A stretch of 64,000 nt of DNA from Halarcobacter bivalviorum (GCF_003346815.1 NZ_CP031217.1:434001-498000); one strand, 5' to 3'; counted from the first letter of the stretch, positions 51,585 through 61,132 are shown. Numbers and translations are program-made. Notes: generated by a model from the letters alone, not told the origin.

Positions 51585-52187
51585 CTCATGCAGATATTTT
51601 AACTCTTTAAAATACTCTTTGTAAAAAGGTAGTGAAACCTTTTCAAAACTATCTTTATCTAAAAATAGATTTATATACCAATCAAACTCAATCTCTTTAT
51701 CTTCTAAAGCTTTTATAGATAATAAAGTATCATTTATACAACCAAGTTTTGATGGCGTGATTAATTTTGCTTTTGCTTTAAAAAGTTTTATTAAATCAAT
51801 AATAAAAAACTCTTTTTCAATGGGAACCATAAGTCCTCCAGCTCCTTCAATTATCAAAATATCACACTTTTTTTCTAACTCTTGTTTTTTTTCAAGTAAA
51901 AAGTCTAAATCTATTTTTTTATCTTTTTTAGCTACAAAAGGAGCAGCAGGAAGTTCAAATTGATAAGGAACAACATCCTTGATTGAAACATCAAAAAAAG
52001 GATTCAGCTTTTTTACTAAATTTAACATCTTTGAACCATCTAAAGGTAACTCTATAACCCCTGTTTCAACTGGTTTAAAGTAGCCAACTTTTAAACCTTT
52101 TTTTGCATAAAAATTGATAAATTTTTCACAGGCATAAGTTTTTCCTACATCTGTATTTGTTGCTGTTATAAAAATTGATTTTTCCAT
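51579..52187 (-). CDS. bioD: dethiobiotin synthetase
   Basis: BioD closes the ureido ring of dethiobiotin from DAPA, CO2 and ATP in biotin synthesis. The 202-residue protein has the N-terminal ATP-binding motif TNTDVGKTYACE, the substrate-binding GYFKPVETGV and the later IEGAGGLMVPI. Length is slightly below the usual 220. It is a single gene, with other bio genes outside the window. Divergent from the GGDEF-EAL gene across a 117-bp AT-rich gap where I see no clear promoter. Confidence 0.95.
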   Translation of the reverse strand: MEKSIFITATNTDVGKTYACEKFINFYAKKGLKVGYFKPVETGVIELPLDGSKMLNLVKKLNPFFDVSIKDVVPYQFELPAAPFVAKKDKKIDLDFLLEKKQELEKKCDILIIEGAGGLMVPIEKEFFIIDLIKLFKAKAKLITPSKLGCINDTLLSIKALEDKEIEFDWYINLFLDKDSFEKVSLPFYKEYFKELKYLHEL

Positions 52188-52304
52188 AAACTATCTTTTT
52201 AATTTTTTTTGAATTTTATCTAAGTAAAATTAAAAACTATATATTGTATATTTTTTAATACCTTATGAAATTTTATCATTAGGTTATTTTTTATTAGGAA
52301 GATT

Positions 52305-54536
52305 ATGCCAAAGCTTAAAGAAGTTAACTTCTGGCTTGTTTATATCGTAGTTACTACATTAATATTAACTGCAGCAATTTTTATATTTTATTATGAATGG
52401 ATTATAAATAAAAACAAGTATACTGAAAGTTTAACAAATTTTAATAAAATCAGTGTCCAAAATACAATTTCATCATTTCGAAATAAAGAATCTACTTTAA
52501 GAATATTAGGTGAGAACCTTTTAGAATTAGATACTTTAAATAATCCAGAAAATGGAAGAAAAATTATAAATGATATGAAAAGAGTAAATAAAGGTATTGT
52601 GGCCTTTGGTTTAGCTCGTTATGATGGACAATTGATTCTAGTCTCTACTTTAAGTAATACAGATAATTTACCTAATTTAATGGATGATAAACTAACTGCA
52701 AAAAGTTTTGAAGAAGCAAGAGATAGTACTTCTATGAAATTAGGTAGAACTTATTATATGGAAAATCTTGCAAAATGGGTTATCCCTCTTAGAATGGGTA
52801 TTGAAACAAATGATGGGAAAATACTTCTTGTTATGACAGCTGGAGTTCAAGTAGATGGGGGAGATACGGTTTTAAATATCAAAGAGCTACCTGAAGATTT
52901 AAAAATACAATTAATAAGAGAAGATGGTTTTTTACAATTTGAGAATCCAGTAGAAAATAATTATGAGAAAATTTATTTAAAAGAGTTTGATTTTCATATC
53001 TTAAAAAAAATAGATGAAGTAAAAGAATTTACTCCAGAAGTTTTTATCTCTAATATCTCTAATCAAAAGAGATTAATCTCAGTAATTTATATAGAAGATT
53101 ATAATTTATACTCTTTAGTTTCTATCCCTTTTGATGTTGTTACAAAAGATTTTAATAAGAAACTTATTATTGCAATGATTTTATTGTTTATTCTTCTTTT
53201 AATTTTATACTTTCTTTTTAATTATAGTATTAAAATTCAAAATAAAACAAGAGACCAATTAAAATATATTGCTAATCATGATACTTTAACAGGCGTTTAT
53301 AATAGATACTCTTTGAATGAAGAGATAAAAAATAGAATGGAGAAAAAAAGAAACTTTTATGTCTTCTTTCTAGACTTGGATAATTTTAAATATATCAATG
53401 ATAACTATGGCCATTTAGTGGGAGATAAACTTTTAAAAGAGGTTGCTAAAAGATTAAAAGCAAGACTTTTTAAAAGAGATTATATTGCAAGAAATGCAGG
53501 AGATGAATTTATTATTTTAATCGATGAAAGAGATGAAGAGACCGTAAGAACAATAGCAAAAAAGATTTTAGATATTTTCTCAAATAACTTTAGAATTGAT
53601 GATATAGAAGTTTTTACGGGAGTTAGTATTGGAATCTCAAAATATTCTAAAAATAAAACTACAACCTCTGAACTTCTTAATCAAGCAGATATGGCTTTAT
53701 ATAAAGCAAAAGAGCATAAAAACTCATATGTAATCTTTTCAAAAGCAATATATGGAAATACAAAAGAGATAGTACAAATAGAGACTGAACTTAGACAAGC
53801 AATTGCACGAGAAGAATTTTCTTTAGTTTATCAACCAAAAATTAACTCTAAAACAAATAAGATAGTTGGAGTTGAGGCTTTAATTAGATGGTATAACTTA
53901 AAATTAGGTTTTGTATCTCCTGAAAAATTTATCAAAATAGCTGAAAAGAGTGGAATTATAAATGATATAGGAGAGTATGTTATTAAACAAGCTCAAAAAG
54001 ATATTAAAGAGGTTTGGGCTCAAACAAATGAAGAGTTTACTCTTTCTGTAAATGTATCTCCAAGGCAATTAGTTTCTATAAAAGAGATGAATAGATTTAA
54101 AAAGCTTATTTTAAATAGTAATTTCCCCAATGATAAGTTTATGATAGAGATTACAGAAAATATTTTTTTAGGAGATGTAAAAGGGATTATTCTTTTTTTA
54201 AATACTATAAAGTCATACAATATTAGTATTTCTTTAGATGATTTTGGTACAGGATATTCTTCTTTAAGTATTTTAAGTAAACTACCTATTTCTGAGCTAA
54301 AAATCGATAAATCATTTATTCATGATATGTTTTTAAATGAAGAGAATATGAAGTTAGTAAAATCAATTGTAAATATTGGAAAAGACATTAATCTTGAAGT
54401 GGTGGCTGAAGGTGTTGAAGAGCAAAATGAACTAAAACTATTAGAGAGTTTTGGTTGTAACATTTATCAAGGTTATTATTTTAGTAAACCTCTTAGTAAA
54501 GAAGAACTTATAGAGTTTATAAAGAACAAAATATAA
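52305..54536 (+). CDS. membrane sensor diguanylate cyclase/phosphodiesterase (GGDEF-EAL)
   Basis: A 743-residue c-di-GMP enzyme. Membrane helices at about 8-31 and 286-306 flank a periplasmic sensor region (about 35-280). The GGDEF domain starts HDTLTGVYNR (325) and has AGDEF (398-402), an accepted active form. The I-site RxxD position reads FKRD, without the arginine. The EAL domain has EALIRW, SVNVSPRQL, IEITEN, DDFGTGYSSL, KIDKSF, AEGVEE and QGYYFSKPL, all catalytic positions kept. Both activities are thus possible. A terminator follows. Confidence 0.92.
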   Translation: MPKLKEVNFWLVYIVVTTLILTAAIFIFYYEWIINKNKYTESLTNFNKISVQNTISSFRNKESTLRILGENLLELDTLNNPENGRKIINDMKRVNKGIVAFGLARYDGQLILVSTLSNTDNLPNLMDDKLTAKSFEEARDSTSMKLGRTYYMENLAKWVIPLRMGIETNDGKILLVMTAGVQVDGGDTVLNIKELPEDLKIQLIREDGFLQFENPVENNYEKIYLKEFDFHILKKIDEVKEFTPEVFISNISNQKRLISVIYIEDYNLYSLVSIPFDVVTKDFNKKLIIAMILLFILLLILYFLFNYSIKIQNKTRDQLKYIANHDTLTGVYNRYSLNEEIKNRMEKKRNFYVFFLDLDNFKYINDNYGHLVGDKLLKEVAKRLKARLFKRDYIARNAGDEFIILIDERDEETVRTIAKKILDIFSNNFRIDDIEVFTGVSIGISKYSKNKTTTSELLNQADMALYKAKEHKNSYVIFSKAIYGNTKEIVQIETELRQAIAREEFSLVYQPKINSKTNKIVGVEALIRWYNLKLGFVSPEKFIKIAEKSGIINDIGEYVIKQAQKDIKEVWAQTNEEFTLSVNVSPRQLVSIKEMNRFKKLILNSNFPNDKFMIEITENIFLGDVKGIILFLNTIKSYNISISLDDFGTGYSSLSILSKLPISELKIDKSFIHDMFLNEENMKLVKSIVNIGKDINLEVVAEGVEEQNELKLLESFGCNIYQGYYFSKPLSKEELIEFIKNKI

Positions 54537-54553
54537 ATATAGCTTAAAATATT

Positions 54554-54591
54554 TAATTGGCTATTTCTTTTACGAAGCTAATTACTTTTTT
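54554..54591 (+). terminator. intrinsic terminator after the GGDEF-EAL gene
   Basis: A 9-bp stem (54554-54562 with 54576-54584, one G-U) with a 13-nt loop is followed by C and TTTTTT. It abuts the clpS -10 box. Confidence 0.65.
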
Positions 54592-54594
54592 AGT

Positions 54595-54600
54595 TATAAT
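54595..54600 (+). promoter_or_regulatory. -10 box of clpS-clpA promoter
   Basis: Perfect TATAAT 30 bp before the clpS GTG, right behind the preceding terminator's T-tract; the predicted start is near 54607. Confidence 0.55.
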
Positions 54601-54629
54601 ACAAATAGATTAAATAAAAGGTGAAATGA

Positions 54630-54929
54630 GTGGCAAATGAATTAGAAATAGAATTGGATAGTAATTTAAAGGTTTCAGAACCAAAAAAATACAAAGTTAT
54701 TCTACTAAACGATGATTATTCAACTATGGATTTTGTTATTGATGTATTGACAAATATATTTAGAAAAAGTGTAGATGAGGCAACTCAAATTATGTTAAAT
54801 ATACATAATAATGGTAGAGAAGTTTGTGGTATCTATAGTCATGAGATAGCTGCTACAAAAGTTGCACAGGTTAAAACACTTGCAAGAGAAAAAGGCTTTC
54901 CTTTAAAAGCTATTATGGAAGAAGAATAA
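54630..54929 (+). CDS. clpS: ClpA adaptor protein ClpS
   Basis: ClpS hands N-degron proteins to ClpAP. The 99-residue protein carries KYKVILLNDDYSTMDFVIDV, the N-degron pocket region, and HNNGREVCGIYSHEIAATKV. GTG start: an overlapping ATG at 54626 meets a stop after four codons. AAAAGG lies 6-10 bp upstream. clpA follows 3 bp after the stop. Confidence 0.96.
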   Translation: MANELEIELDSNLKVSEPKKYKVILLNDDYSTMDFVIDVLTNIFRKSVDEATQIMLNIHNNGREVCGIYSHEIAATKVAQVKTLAREKGFPLKAIMEEE

Positions 54930-54932
54930 AAT

Positions 54933-57173
54933 ATGATAAGTAAAGAATTAAGAAATATATTTGCACAAGCTGTAAGTTATGCTAAGAAAAGTCGGCATGA
55001 GTATTTAACAGTAGAACATATTTTTCTTATGCTTCTACATGATGAGGTTATTGAAAATCTATTTGTAGATTTAGGTTTAGACCAAGAAAAATTTTTTAAT
55101 GAAATAAAAAAATATATTGAAGACAATACTCCTATTTTTCCAGAAAATGTAGAAGATGAACCTATTGAAACTCTTACTTTAACTTCTACAATTGAAAATA
55201 TGGTTGCACATACGCAAACAAGTGGTAGAGGAAATGCAAATGTAGAAGATATGTTTGTAGCTATTTTAAAAAATGAAAAATCTTATGCAACCTATCTTTT
55301 AAAATCTGCTGGAGTAGAGAGAGTAGATATTTTAGAAGAGATTTCTCATCGAGAAAATGAGCAAGAAGAGCAAATTAAAAATGATGAGAAAGAAGATGAT
55401 AATAAAGTATTAGATAGAAATTCTACTGAATTAGTAGCTTTAGCTAAGAAAGGGGAAATAGACCCTGTTATTGGTAGAGTAAATGAAATCAATAGAGTTA
55501 TTCAAATTCTAGGAAGAAGAAAGAAAAATAATCCAATTTTAGTAGGTGAACCAGGTGTTGGTAAAACAGCTATTGCTGAAGGTTTAGCCTTAGAAATTGC
55601 AAATAAAAGGGTTCCGGAGTTTTTAGAGAATGCTAAAGTTTTTTCTTTAGATATGGGTTCAATGGTTGCAGGAACAAAATATAGAGGAGATTTTGAAAAG
55701 AAATTAAAATCACTTTTAAAAGAGATTGTAAAAATCCCAAATGCTATTTTATTTATTGATGAAATTCATACAATAGTTGGTGCTGGAAGTGTTGGTGGAA
55801 GTGCGATGGATGCTTCAAATATCTTAAAACCAATGCTTGCAAATGGAAAATTAAAATGTATTGGAGCTACAACTTTTTCTGAGTTTAGAAATGATTTTTC
55901 TAAAGATAAAGCTTTAAGTAGAAGGTTTGCTAAAGTTGATATAAATGAACCAAGTCTTGAAGACGCAGTTACAATTTTAGAGGGTTTAAAATCTAAATAT
56001 GAAGAGTTCCATGGAGTTTCATACTCAAACACAGCAATTGAAGCAGCTGTAAATTTAAGTAAAAAATATATTTCAGATAGATTTTTACCTGATAGTGCAA
56101 TTGATGTAATTGATGAAGCAGGAGCAAGTAAAAAAATAGAGTATGCAGCTGTAAATAAAAAAAATATTAGAATTCTTCAAAAAGATATTGAAGATACAGT
56201 TGCAAGAATGGCACATGTGCCTTCAAAATCTACAACAAAATCTGATGTTTCTTTACTTAAAAATCTTGAAACAAATATGCAGAAAAGAGTATTTGGACAA
56301 GATAGTGCTATTGCAACAATTGTTCAATCAATTAAAAGAAACAAAGCAGGACTTGGTCTTGATAAAAAACCTATTGGAAGCTTTTTATTTACAGGACCTA
56401 CAGGAGTTGGTAAAACAGAAGTTGCAAAAGAGTTATCAAATCAATTAGGTATTCATTTTGAAAGATTTGATATGAGTGAATATATGGAAGCACATACAGT
56501 TTCAAGATTAATAGGAGCTCCAGCTGGATATGTTGGTTTTGAAAATGGAGGTTTATTAACAGAAGCAATTAGAAAACATCCTCACTGCGTACTTCTTTTA
56601 GATGAGATAGAAAAAGCTCATCCAGATTTAATGTCAATTTTACTTCAAGTTATGGATAATGCTGAATTAACTGATAATAGTGGTAATAAAGCAGATTTCC
56701 AAAATGTTGTATTAATTATGACTTCAAATTTAGGTGCAAGTGAAGCAAATGTAATGGGATTTGCTAAAGATGACTCTTTAAATGAAAGTAAGGCTGTTAA
56801 TAAATTCTTTGCACCAGAGTTTAGAAATAGACTTGATGCTATGGTTACTTTTAGCTCTTTAGAGCAAGATATTGTAGCAAGAGTAGCTGGAAAATTTATT
56901 GAAGATTTAGAAAAGCAACTTGAAAATAAAAAAATCAAAATTTCAATTACTGCAAAAGCTAAAAATGAGCTTGCAAGACTTGGATATGATAAAGCAATGG
57001 GTGCAAGACCTCTTAATAGAGTTATTTCTGATAAGATTAAAAATATTCTTACTGATGAAATTTTATTTGGAAAACTTAAAAAAGGTGGTCAAGTTAAAAT
57101 TGATTTTGTAAAAGATGAGTTTAAATTCTCTTATAAACCGCTTGAAACAAACTCTACAAAAACTATACAATAA
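54933..57173 (+). CDS. clpA: ATP-dependent Clp protease ATPase subunit ClpA
   Basis: ClpA is the hexameric unfoldase that feeds ClpP. The 746-residue protein has a ClpN domain (about 1-145), AAA1 with GEPGVGKTAIAE and DEIHTIVGAG, and AAA2 with GPTGVGKTEVAK and LLLDEIEKAHPD. It lacks the long middle coiled coil of ClpB, as expected of ClpA. It is translated after clpS. clpP is not in the window. Confidence 0.96.
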   Translation: MISKELRNIFAQAVSYAKKSRHEYLTVEHIFLMLLHDEVIENLFVDLGLDQEKFFNEIKKYIEDNTPIFPENVEDEPIETLTLTSTIENMVAHTQTSGRGNANVEDMFVAILKNEKSYATYLLKSAGVERVDILEEISHRENEQEEQIKNDEKEDDNKVLDRNSTELVALAKKGEIDPVIGRVNEINRVIQILGRRKKNNPILVGEPGVGKTAIAEGLALEIANKRVPEFLENAKVFSLDMGSMVAGTKYRGDFEKKLKSLLKEIVKIPNAILFIDEIHTIVGAGSVGGSAMDASNILKPMLANGKLKCIGATTFSEFRNDFSKDKALSRRFAKVDINEPSLEDAVTILEGLKSKYEEFHGVSYSNTAIEAAVNLSKKYISDRFLPDSAIDVIDEAGASKKIEYAAVNKKNIRILQKDIEDTVARMAHVPSKSTTKSDVSLLKNLETNMQKRVFGQDSAIATIVQSIKRNKAGLGLDKKPIGSFLFTGPTGVGKTEVAKELSNQLGIHFERFDMSEYMEAHTVSRLIGAPAGYVGFENGGLLTEAIRKHPHCVLLLDEIEKAHPDLMSILLQVMDNAELTDNSGNKADFQNVVLIMTSNLGASEANVMGFAKDDSLNESKAVNKFFAPEFRNRLDAMVTFSSLEQDIVARVAGKFIEDLEKQLENKKIKISITAKAKNELARLGYDKAMGARPLNRVISDKIKNILTDEILFGKLKKGGQVKIDFVKDEFKFSYKPLETNSTKTIQ

Positions 57174-57206
57174 AAAAGTAGAATTAAAAAAACACAAGGA
57201 TTGATT

Positions 57207-57848
57207 ATGAAAAAAGTATTACTAAGTTCTTTTGTAGCAATAGCTCTTTTAACAGGATGCTCAGATAGTACAGAAACAAAAACTGAAAAGCCAGTTGAAA
57301 CTGAAGTAAAAGTAGAAAAAGAAGCAAGTGCTGAGTCAAAACTTGTTGATCAAGTTAAAGAATCTACTGCAAAAATAACTCAAGTTGTAAAAGAAGCAAG
57401 TTCAGAAGTAGCTTCAAAAGTTGCTGAAGAGTCAAAAGAGATTGCACAAAAAAGTACTGAAGCCGCAAAAAGTATTGGCTCAAAAGCTGAAGTTGTAGCA
57501 AAAGAGTTAACTGATGAAATTGTAAATAAAACAAAAGAAGCAAAAGATAATATTGAAACAAGTATCAATAATATTGTAGAAACAAAGACAGATACTAATG
57601 TAGCATCAAAAGGTAAATCTTTATATTTAAAATGTGCAGGATGTCATGGACAAAATGGAGATATGAAAGCTTTAGGTAAATCTCAAATTATTAAAGGTTG
57701 GGATAAGCAAAAAGTACTTGATGCTTTAGTAGGATACAAAGAAGGAACTTATGGAGCAGCAATGAAAGGTGTAATGATTGCACAAGTAAGCTCGTTAAGT
57801 AATGAAGATTTAGATATTTTATCTGAATATATAGCTTCTTTCAAATAG
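57207..57848 (+). CDS. lipoprotein cytochrome c with amphipathic repeat linker
   Basis: A 213-residue lipoprotein: lipobox LLTGC (Cys18), a charged Ala/Lys/Glu/Thr-rich linker (about 20-135) with recurring amphipathic helix units like LEA or apolipoprotein sequences (KESTAKITQVVKEASSEVA; SKVAEESKEIAQKSTEAAK), and a class I cytochrome c domain with CAGCH (143-147) and a later Met (AAMKGVM) as a probable heme ligand. The ATG at 57207 follows AAGGA by 6 bp. A lipid-anchored electron carrier held off the membrane by a helix is the likely design; the donor and acceptor are unknown. Confidence 0.85.
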   Translation: MKKVLLSSFVAIALLTGCSDSTETKTEKPVETEVKVEKEASAESKLVDQVKESTAKITQVVKEASSEVASKVAEESKEIAQKSTEAAKSIGSKAEVVAKELTDEIVNKTKEAKDNIETSINNIVETKTDTNVASKGKSLYLKCAGCHGQNGDMKALGKSQIIKGWDKQKVLDALVGYKEGTYGAAMKGVMIAQVSSLSNEDLDILSEYIASFK

Positions 57849-57849
57849 T

Positions 57850-57880
57850 TTATAAACAATCACTTTGTGATTGTTTATAA
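57850..57880. terminator. bidirectional terminator hairpin
   Basis: A perfect 14-bp stem (57850-57863 with 57867-57880) around TTT, between the convergent cytochrome and HD-GYP genes. It overlaps the last codons of the HD-GYP gene. Confidence 0.65.
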
Positions 57881-60256
57881 GTACTTAGAAATATCAATTT
57901 CATCTAATTGCTCTTTTTTTAAATATTTCAGAGCATACTCTTTATAAACCCCACTTGTAAGAAAAAGTTTAAAAATATCTTCATCTATATGTTTATCTTT
58001 AACCATAAAACTAAGTATTTTAATTGATTCAGAAAGAGTTTTAGCTTCTTTATAAGGTCTATCAGCTGCAGTTAAAGCTTCAAATATATCTGCAACTGCC
58101 ATAATTCTTGCAGGAATAGACATCTGCTCTTTTATAAGTTTTCTAGGATAACCTGTACCTATTAAAGTCTCATGATGTGCACCTGCATATTCTGGTACTT
58201 TTTCTAATATTTTTGGGAAAGGAAGTTGTTCTAACATTTTTATTGACATTATCATGTGCTCATTGATTTTAAATCTCTCTTCTTCTGTTAATGTTCCTTT
58301 TTTTATTGTTAGATTGTAAACTTCTCCTAAATTATAAAGATACTTAGGTACCTCCATTTTAAATCTAAACTTTTCAAACTCTTCTTGTGAAAAATATTTT
58401 CTTTCAATTAGATGTTCTTTTTTGTCAACTAAAAGGTTTTCTTCTTTTGGAAAAACTCTATTTTTATCATCAATTCTTGATAGTTCATCTTGAGATAAAC
58501 CTAGGGTATCATTAAAATATTTTGTCCATTTTCTTTGAGAGATTTCATCTATTTTTTTAATATCTTTTTCATCCATAAACTCTCCACCAATATTAGCTGT
58601 GGCAACTATTTTAAACTCTTCAAATAGTTTTTTATGCTCTTCTTTTAAAAGCTGCTCTTCTTTTTCTTTATCAGCCCCTGAAAGAACATTTTCATACATT
58701 TTAATTGTAAGGTCTCTATGTATTACTTCAAATCTTGTTCTAATTTCATGAATTCTATTATAAAGTGTTTCTAGTTTTGTGGCCTTATCTACTACATATT
58801 CAGGAGTAGTGACTTTTCCGCAATCATGTAGCCAAGCAGCAACACTTAATTCTCTTTTTTCATCTTTTGTTTTTAAGTTAAAATCTTTGAAGATTCCTTC
58901 CTGAGATTTTGAAGCTGCATCTGCTAAAGCAATAGTTAAAACAGGAACTCTTTCACAATGTCCTCCTGTATATTTTGATTTAGCATCGATTGCACTTGCA
59001 ATAAGTTTAATAAAAGAGTCCATCAACTCTTCTTGTTTTAGTTCATACTCTTTAATAGATACTGACATACTATGTAAAGATAATGATAACTCATGATACT
59101 CTTTGATTCTAGTTTTTATAAGATTTACATCATCAAATTTTCTATTTGAAATCTTTTCATTCTCTTTTTCTAGTTTTTGTATAGGTTCCACAAGAATCCT
59201 TGTAGAATACCAAATTAGTGGAATTGTAAGAGTAAGAATTAATAAAGTTATTAAAAAAGAGTTATAGATTTTATCTATAAAGGGCTTCATTATTGTATCT
59301 ATAGGAATTAATATTGCTAAATAGTCTTTGTTCTTAAACTCTGTTTTAATTACAGAATAATAAACAAAATACTCTTTTTCAAGTTTTAGATTGAAATTTA
59401 GTGTTTGAATTTTTTTATCTTTAGAAAAAGCAATTAACTGCTTATATGGAACAGTTTTTGTGTTATTAGCCAAATTTGCAGCAGCAATAATTTTACTATC
59501 ATCTTGAAAAATTAAAATTTGTTTATCTTCTATATGTGTTTGTTTATCTAAAAAAGTTGAGATACTGTTTAATAGAACATCTACTCCTAAAACAATATCA
59601 TTATTTTTGATTTTCTTTGCATAAGTAATTCCTAACTCATCAAAGTTTGTGTATTTATATGGTTTTGTTTTTATAACATTTTTTGTTGAAAAAGCTTTTT
59701 TAAACCAAGGCCTTATACTTGGATTATATTTCGTTTGTTTCTTTATGGTTTTTAATATAATAAGGTCTTTATCTAAATATTCTTCATATTTGACTTTTTT
59801 ACCATCTTCTTCATAAATTTTTATAATAAGCCATTTTATCTCATTTGAAACTTCATATTTTGCTCTTAATTTTTCACTAACATTTAAGTTTATTACCTCA
59901 AAGAATTCACCTTTTTTATTTCCTGCATAAATGGCATAAATATGTTTTTTATTTTCTAAAATAACAGTTAATTGTTTTAATAATCTGTGGTTTTCTCCAA
60001 CTTTTGGAAATTCTTTCATCTCTTCAGAGTGAATAATTGTTGTTAATATATCGCTATTACTCTTATCAAATGTTATTATTTTTTGTTCTATTTTTTCAGC
60101 AGTTATTTTGAAATTATTTTCAGTCGCATTAAAAGCTAAATCTTTGGAAAAATAATATTGAAGAGAGAGTGTTATCACAATTACAGAGGCGATTAATAAA
60201 ATTAAAATAAAGGAAATTGTAGGTTTTATCTTTAAGAAGAATTTTGGTTTTTTCAT
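57875..60256 (-). CDS. membrane sensor HD-GYP domain protein
   Basis: The 793-residue protein has an N-terminal helix (about 13-33), a periplasmic dCache-like sensor (about 40-325; RPWFKKAF at 182-189 is a Cache signature), a second helix (about 333-352), a HAMP-like segment and an HD-GYP domain typical of c-di-GMP phosphodiesterases. The HD pair is at 477-478 (AAWLHDCGKV), HHE at 694-696 and GYP at 702-704. Between them lies about 145 extra residues (about 510-655), Lys/Glu-rich and helical, that ordinary HD-GYP domains lack. The expected D in HHE-x-x-D-G is Ile (LIGTGYP). It is monocistronic with its own -10 box. Confidence 0.88.
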   Translation of the reverse strand: MKKPKFFLKIKPTISFILILLIASVIVITLSLQYYFSKDLAFNATENNFKITAEKIEQKIITFDKSNSDILTTIIHSEEMKEFPKVGENHRLLKQLTVILENKKHIYAIYAGNKKGEFFEVINLNVSEKLRAKYEVSNEIKWLIIKIYEEDGKKVKYEEYLDKDLIILKTIKKQTKYNPSIRPWFKKAFSTKNVIKTKPYKYTNFDELGITYAKKIKNNDIVLGVDVLLNSISTFLDKQTHIEDKQILIFQDDSKIIAAANLANNTKTVPYKQLIAFSKDKKIQTLNFNLKLEKEYFVYYSVIKTEFKNKDYLAILIPIDTIMKPFIDKIYNSFLITLLILTLTIPLIWYSTRILVEPIQKLEKENEKISNRKFDDVNLIKTRIKEYHELSLSLHSMSVSIKEYELKQEELMDSFIKLIASAIDAKSKYTGGHCERVPVLTIALADAASKSQEGIFKDFNLKTKDEKRELSVAAWLHDCGKVTTPEYVVDKATKLETLYNRIHEIRTRFEVIHRDLTIKMYENVLSGADKEKEEQLLKEEHKKLFEEFKIVATANIGGEFMDEKDIKKIDEISQRKWTKYFNDTLGLSQDELSRIDDKNRVFPKEENLLVDKKEHLIERKYFSQEEFEKFRFKMEVPKYLYNLGEVYNLTIKKGTLTEEERFKINEHMIMSIKMLEQLPFPKILEKVPEYAGAHHETLIGTGYPRKLIKEQMSIPARIMAVADIFEALTAADRPYKEAKTLSESIKILSFMVKDKHIDEDIFKLFLTSGVYKEYALKYLKKEQLDEIDISKYL

Positions 60257-60290
60257 AGTTATTTCTTCGTGTTAAAATTGGTTATTTATT

Positions 60291-60296
60291 ATTATA
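60291..60296 (-). promoter_or_regulatory. -10 box of the HD-GYP gene
   Basis: Reads TATAAT on the minus strand, about 35 bp upstream of the start codon. The divergent gene may use TACAAT at 60322-60327; a perfect TATAAT at 60372-60377 is too close to that ATG to leave a leader with a ribosome site. Confidence 0.45.
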
Positions 60297-60390
60297 ATAA
60301 AAACTTTGTTAATTTTTTTAGTACAATTGTTTAATTTTTATATCTTTATTAATATGTTATTTTTACACAAATATAATTAGGATTATAATA

Positions 60391-61131
60391 ATGATTAAAA
60401 AAATAGATATTGAAAGTGAAGAGTTTCAAACAGAACTTGAGCTTACAAAACAGTTTACTACTAAAGTTTGTGAAGAACATGGATTTTTTTATAATCTGGA
60501 AGATGATGTAAATGAATCAATTCAATTAGGTTTAACAAGAAATAAAATGATTTATGGACAAAGATTTTGTCCCTGTTTTATGGTTATAGGAGAGACTCCT
60601 TCTCAAAGAGAAAAAGAGGATAATAGATTATGCCCTTGTACACCTGCTTTAACAAAAGAAATCCCTGAAAAAGGTCATTGTCACTGTGGAATTTTTTGTA
60701 CAAAAGAGTATGTTGATTCATTAAAGCAAGAAGAAGTTAAAGAAGAAGTTCCGACTCATTCCTTAGGTCTATCTAAAGAAGATTGTGAAAATATTCTAAA
60801 AAAAGAGCAAATAAATGCAAATGAAGTAGAAGCTTTATTAGAAGCTAGAGAGTTAAAGCTTATAAACTTTTTATTAGTAGATACAAGAGAGTGGATGGAA
60901 TGGGTAGGAGCTAGAATAAAAGGAACAGATTATTTAGTACCAACAACATCATTTTATCAAGCTTTAGAGCAAATAGAAAGTAAAAAAGAGACTCCTATTG
61001 TAGTATATTGTCACAGTGGAAGTAGAAGTGCATATTGTCAAAAAATTATGATTGATATGGGGTTTTCTTCAGTTGCAAATTTAGATTATGGAATAGTAAC
61101 TTACAGAGGGGAGTTATTATCAGGAGAGTAA
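60391..61131 (+). CDS. ferredoxin-thioredoxin reductase-like domain fused to rhodanese
   Basis: The 246-residue protein has an N-terminal domain like the catalytic beta chain of ferredoxin:thioredoxin reductase: CPC (60-62), CPC (81-83) and CHC (97-99), the six cysteines that hold the [4Fe-4S] cluster and the redox disulfide; Cys27 and Cys103 are extra. After a short linker, a rhodanese domain (about 125-245) has the active Cys207 in YCHSGSRS, and LLVDTREWMEW earlier. No ferredoxin or FTR alpha chain is next to it. The likely role is thiol or sulfur redox chemistry; reductant and target are unknown. It ends at a strong terminator. Confidence 0.85.
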   Translation: MIKKIDIESEEFQTELELTKQFTTKVCEEHGFFYNLEDDVNESIQLGLTRNKMIYGQRFCPCFMVIGETPSQREKEDNRLCPCTPALTKEIPEKGHCHCGIFCTKEYVDSLKQEEVKEEVPTHSLGLSKEDCENILKKEQINANEVEALLEARELKLINFLLVDTREWMEWVGARIKGTDYLVPTTSFYQALEQIESKKETPIVVYCHSGSRSAYCQKIMIDMGFSSVANLDYGIVTYRGELLSGE

Positions 61132-61132
61132 A

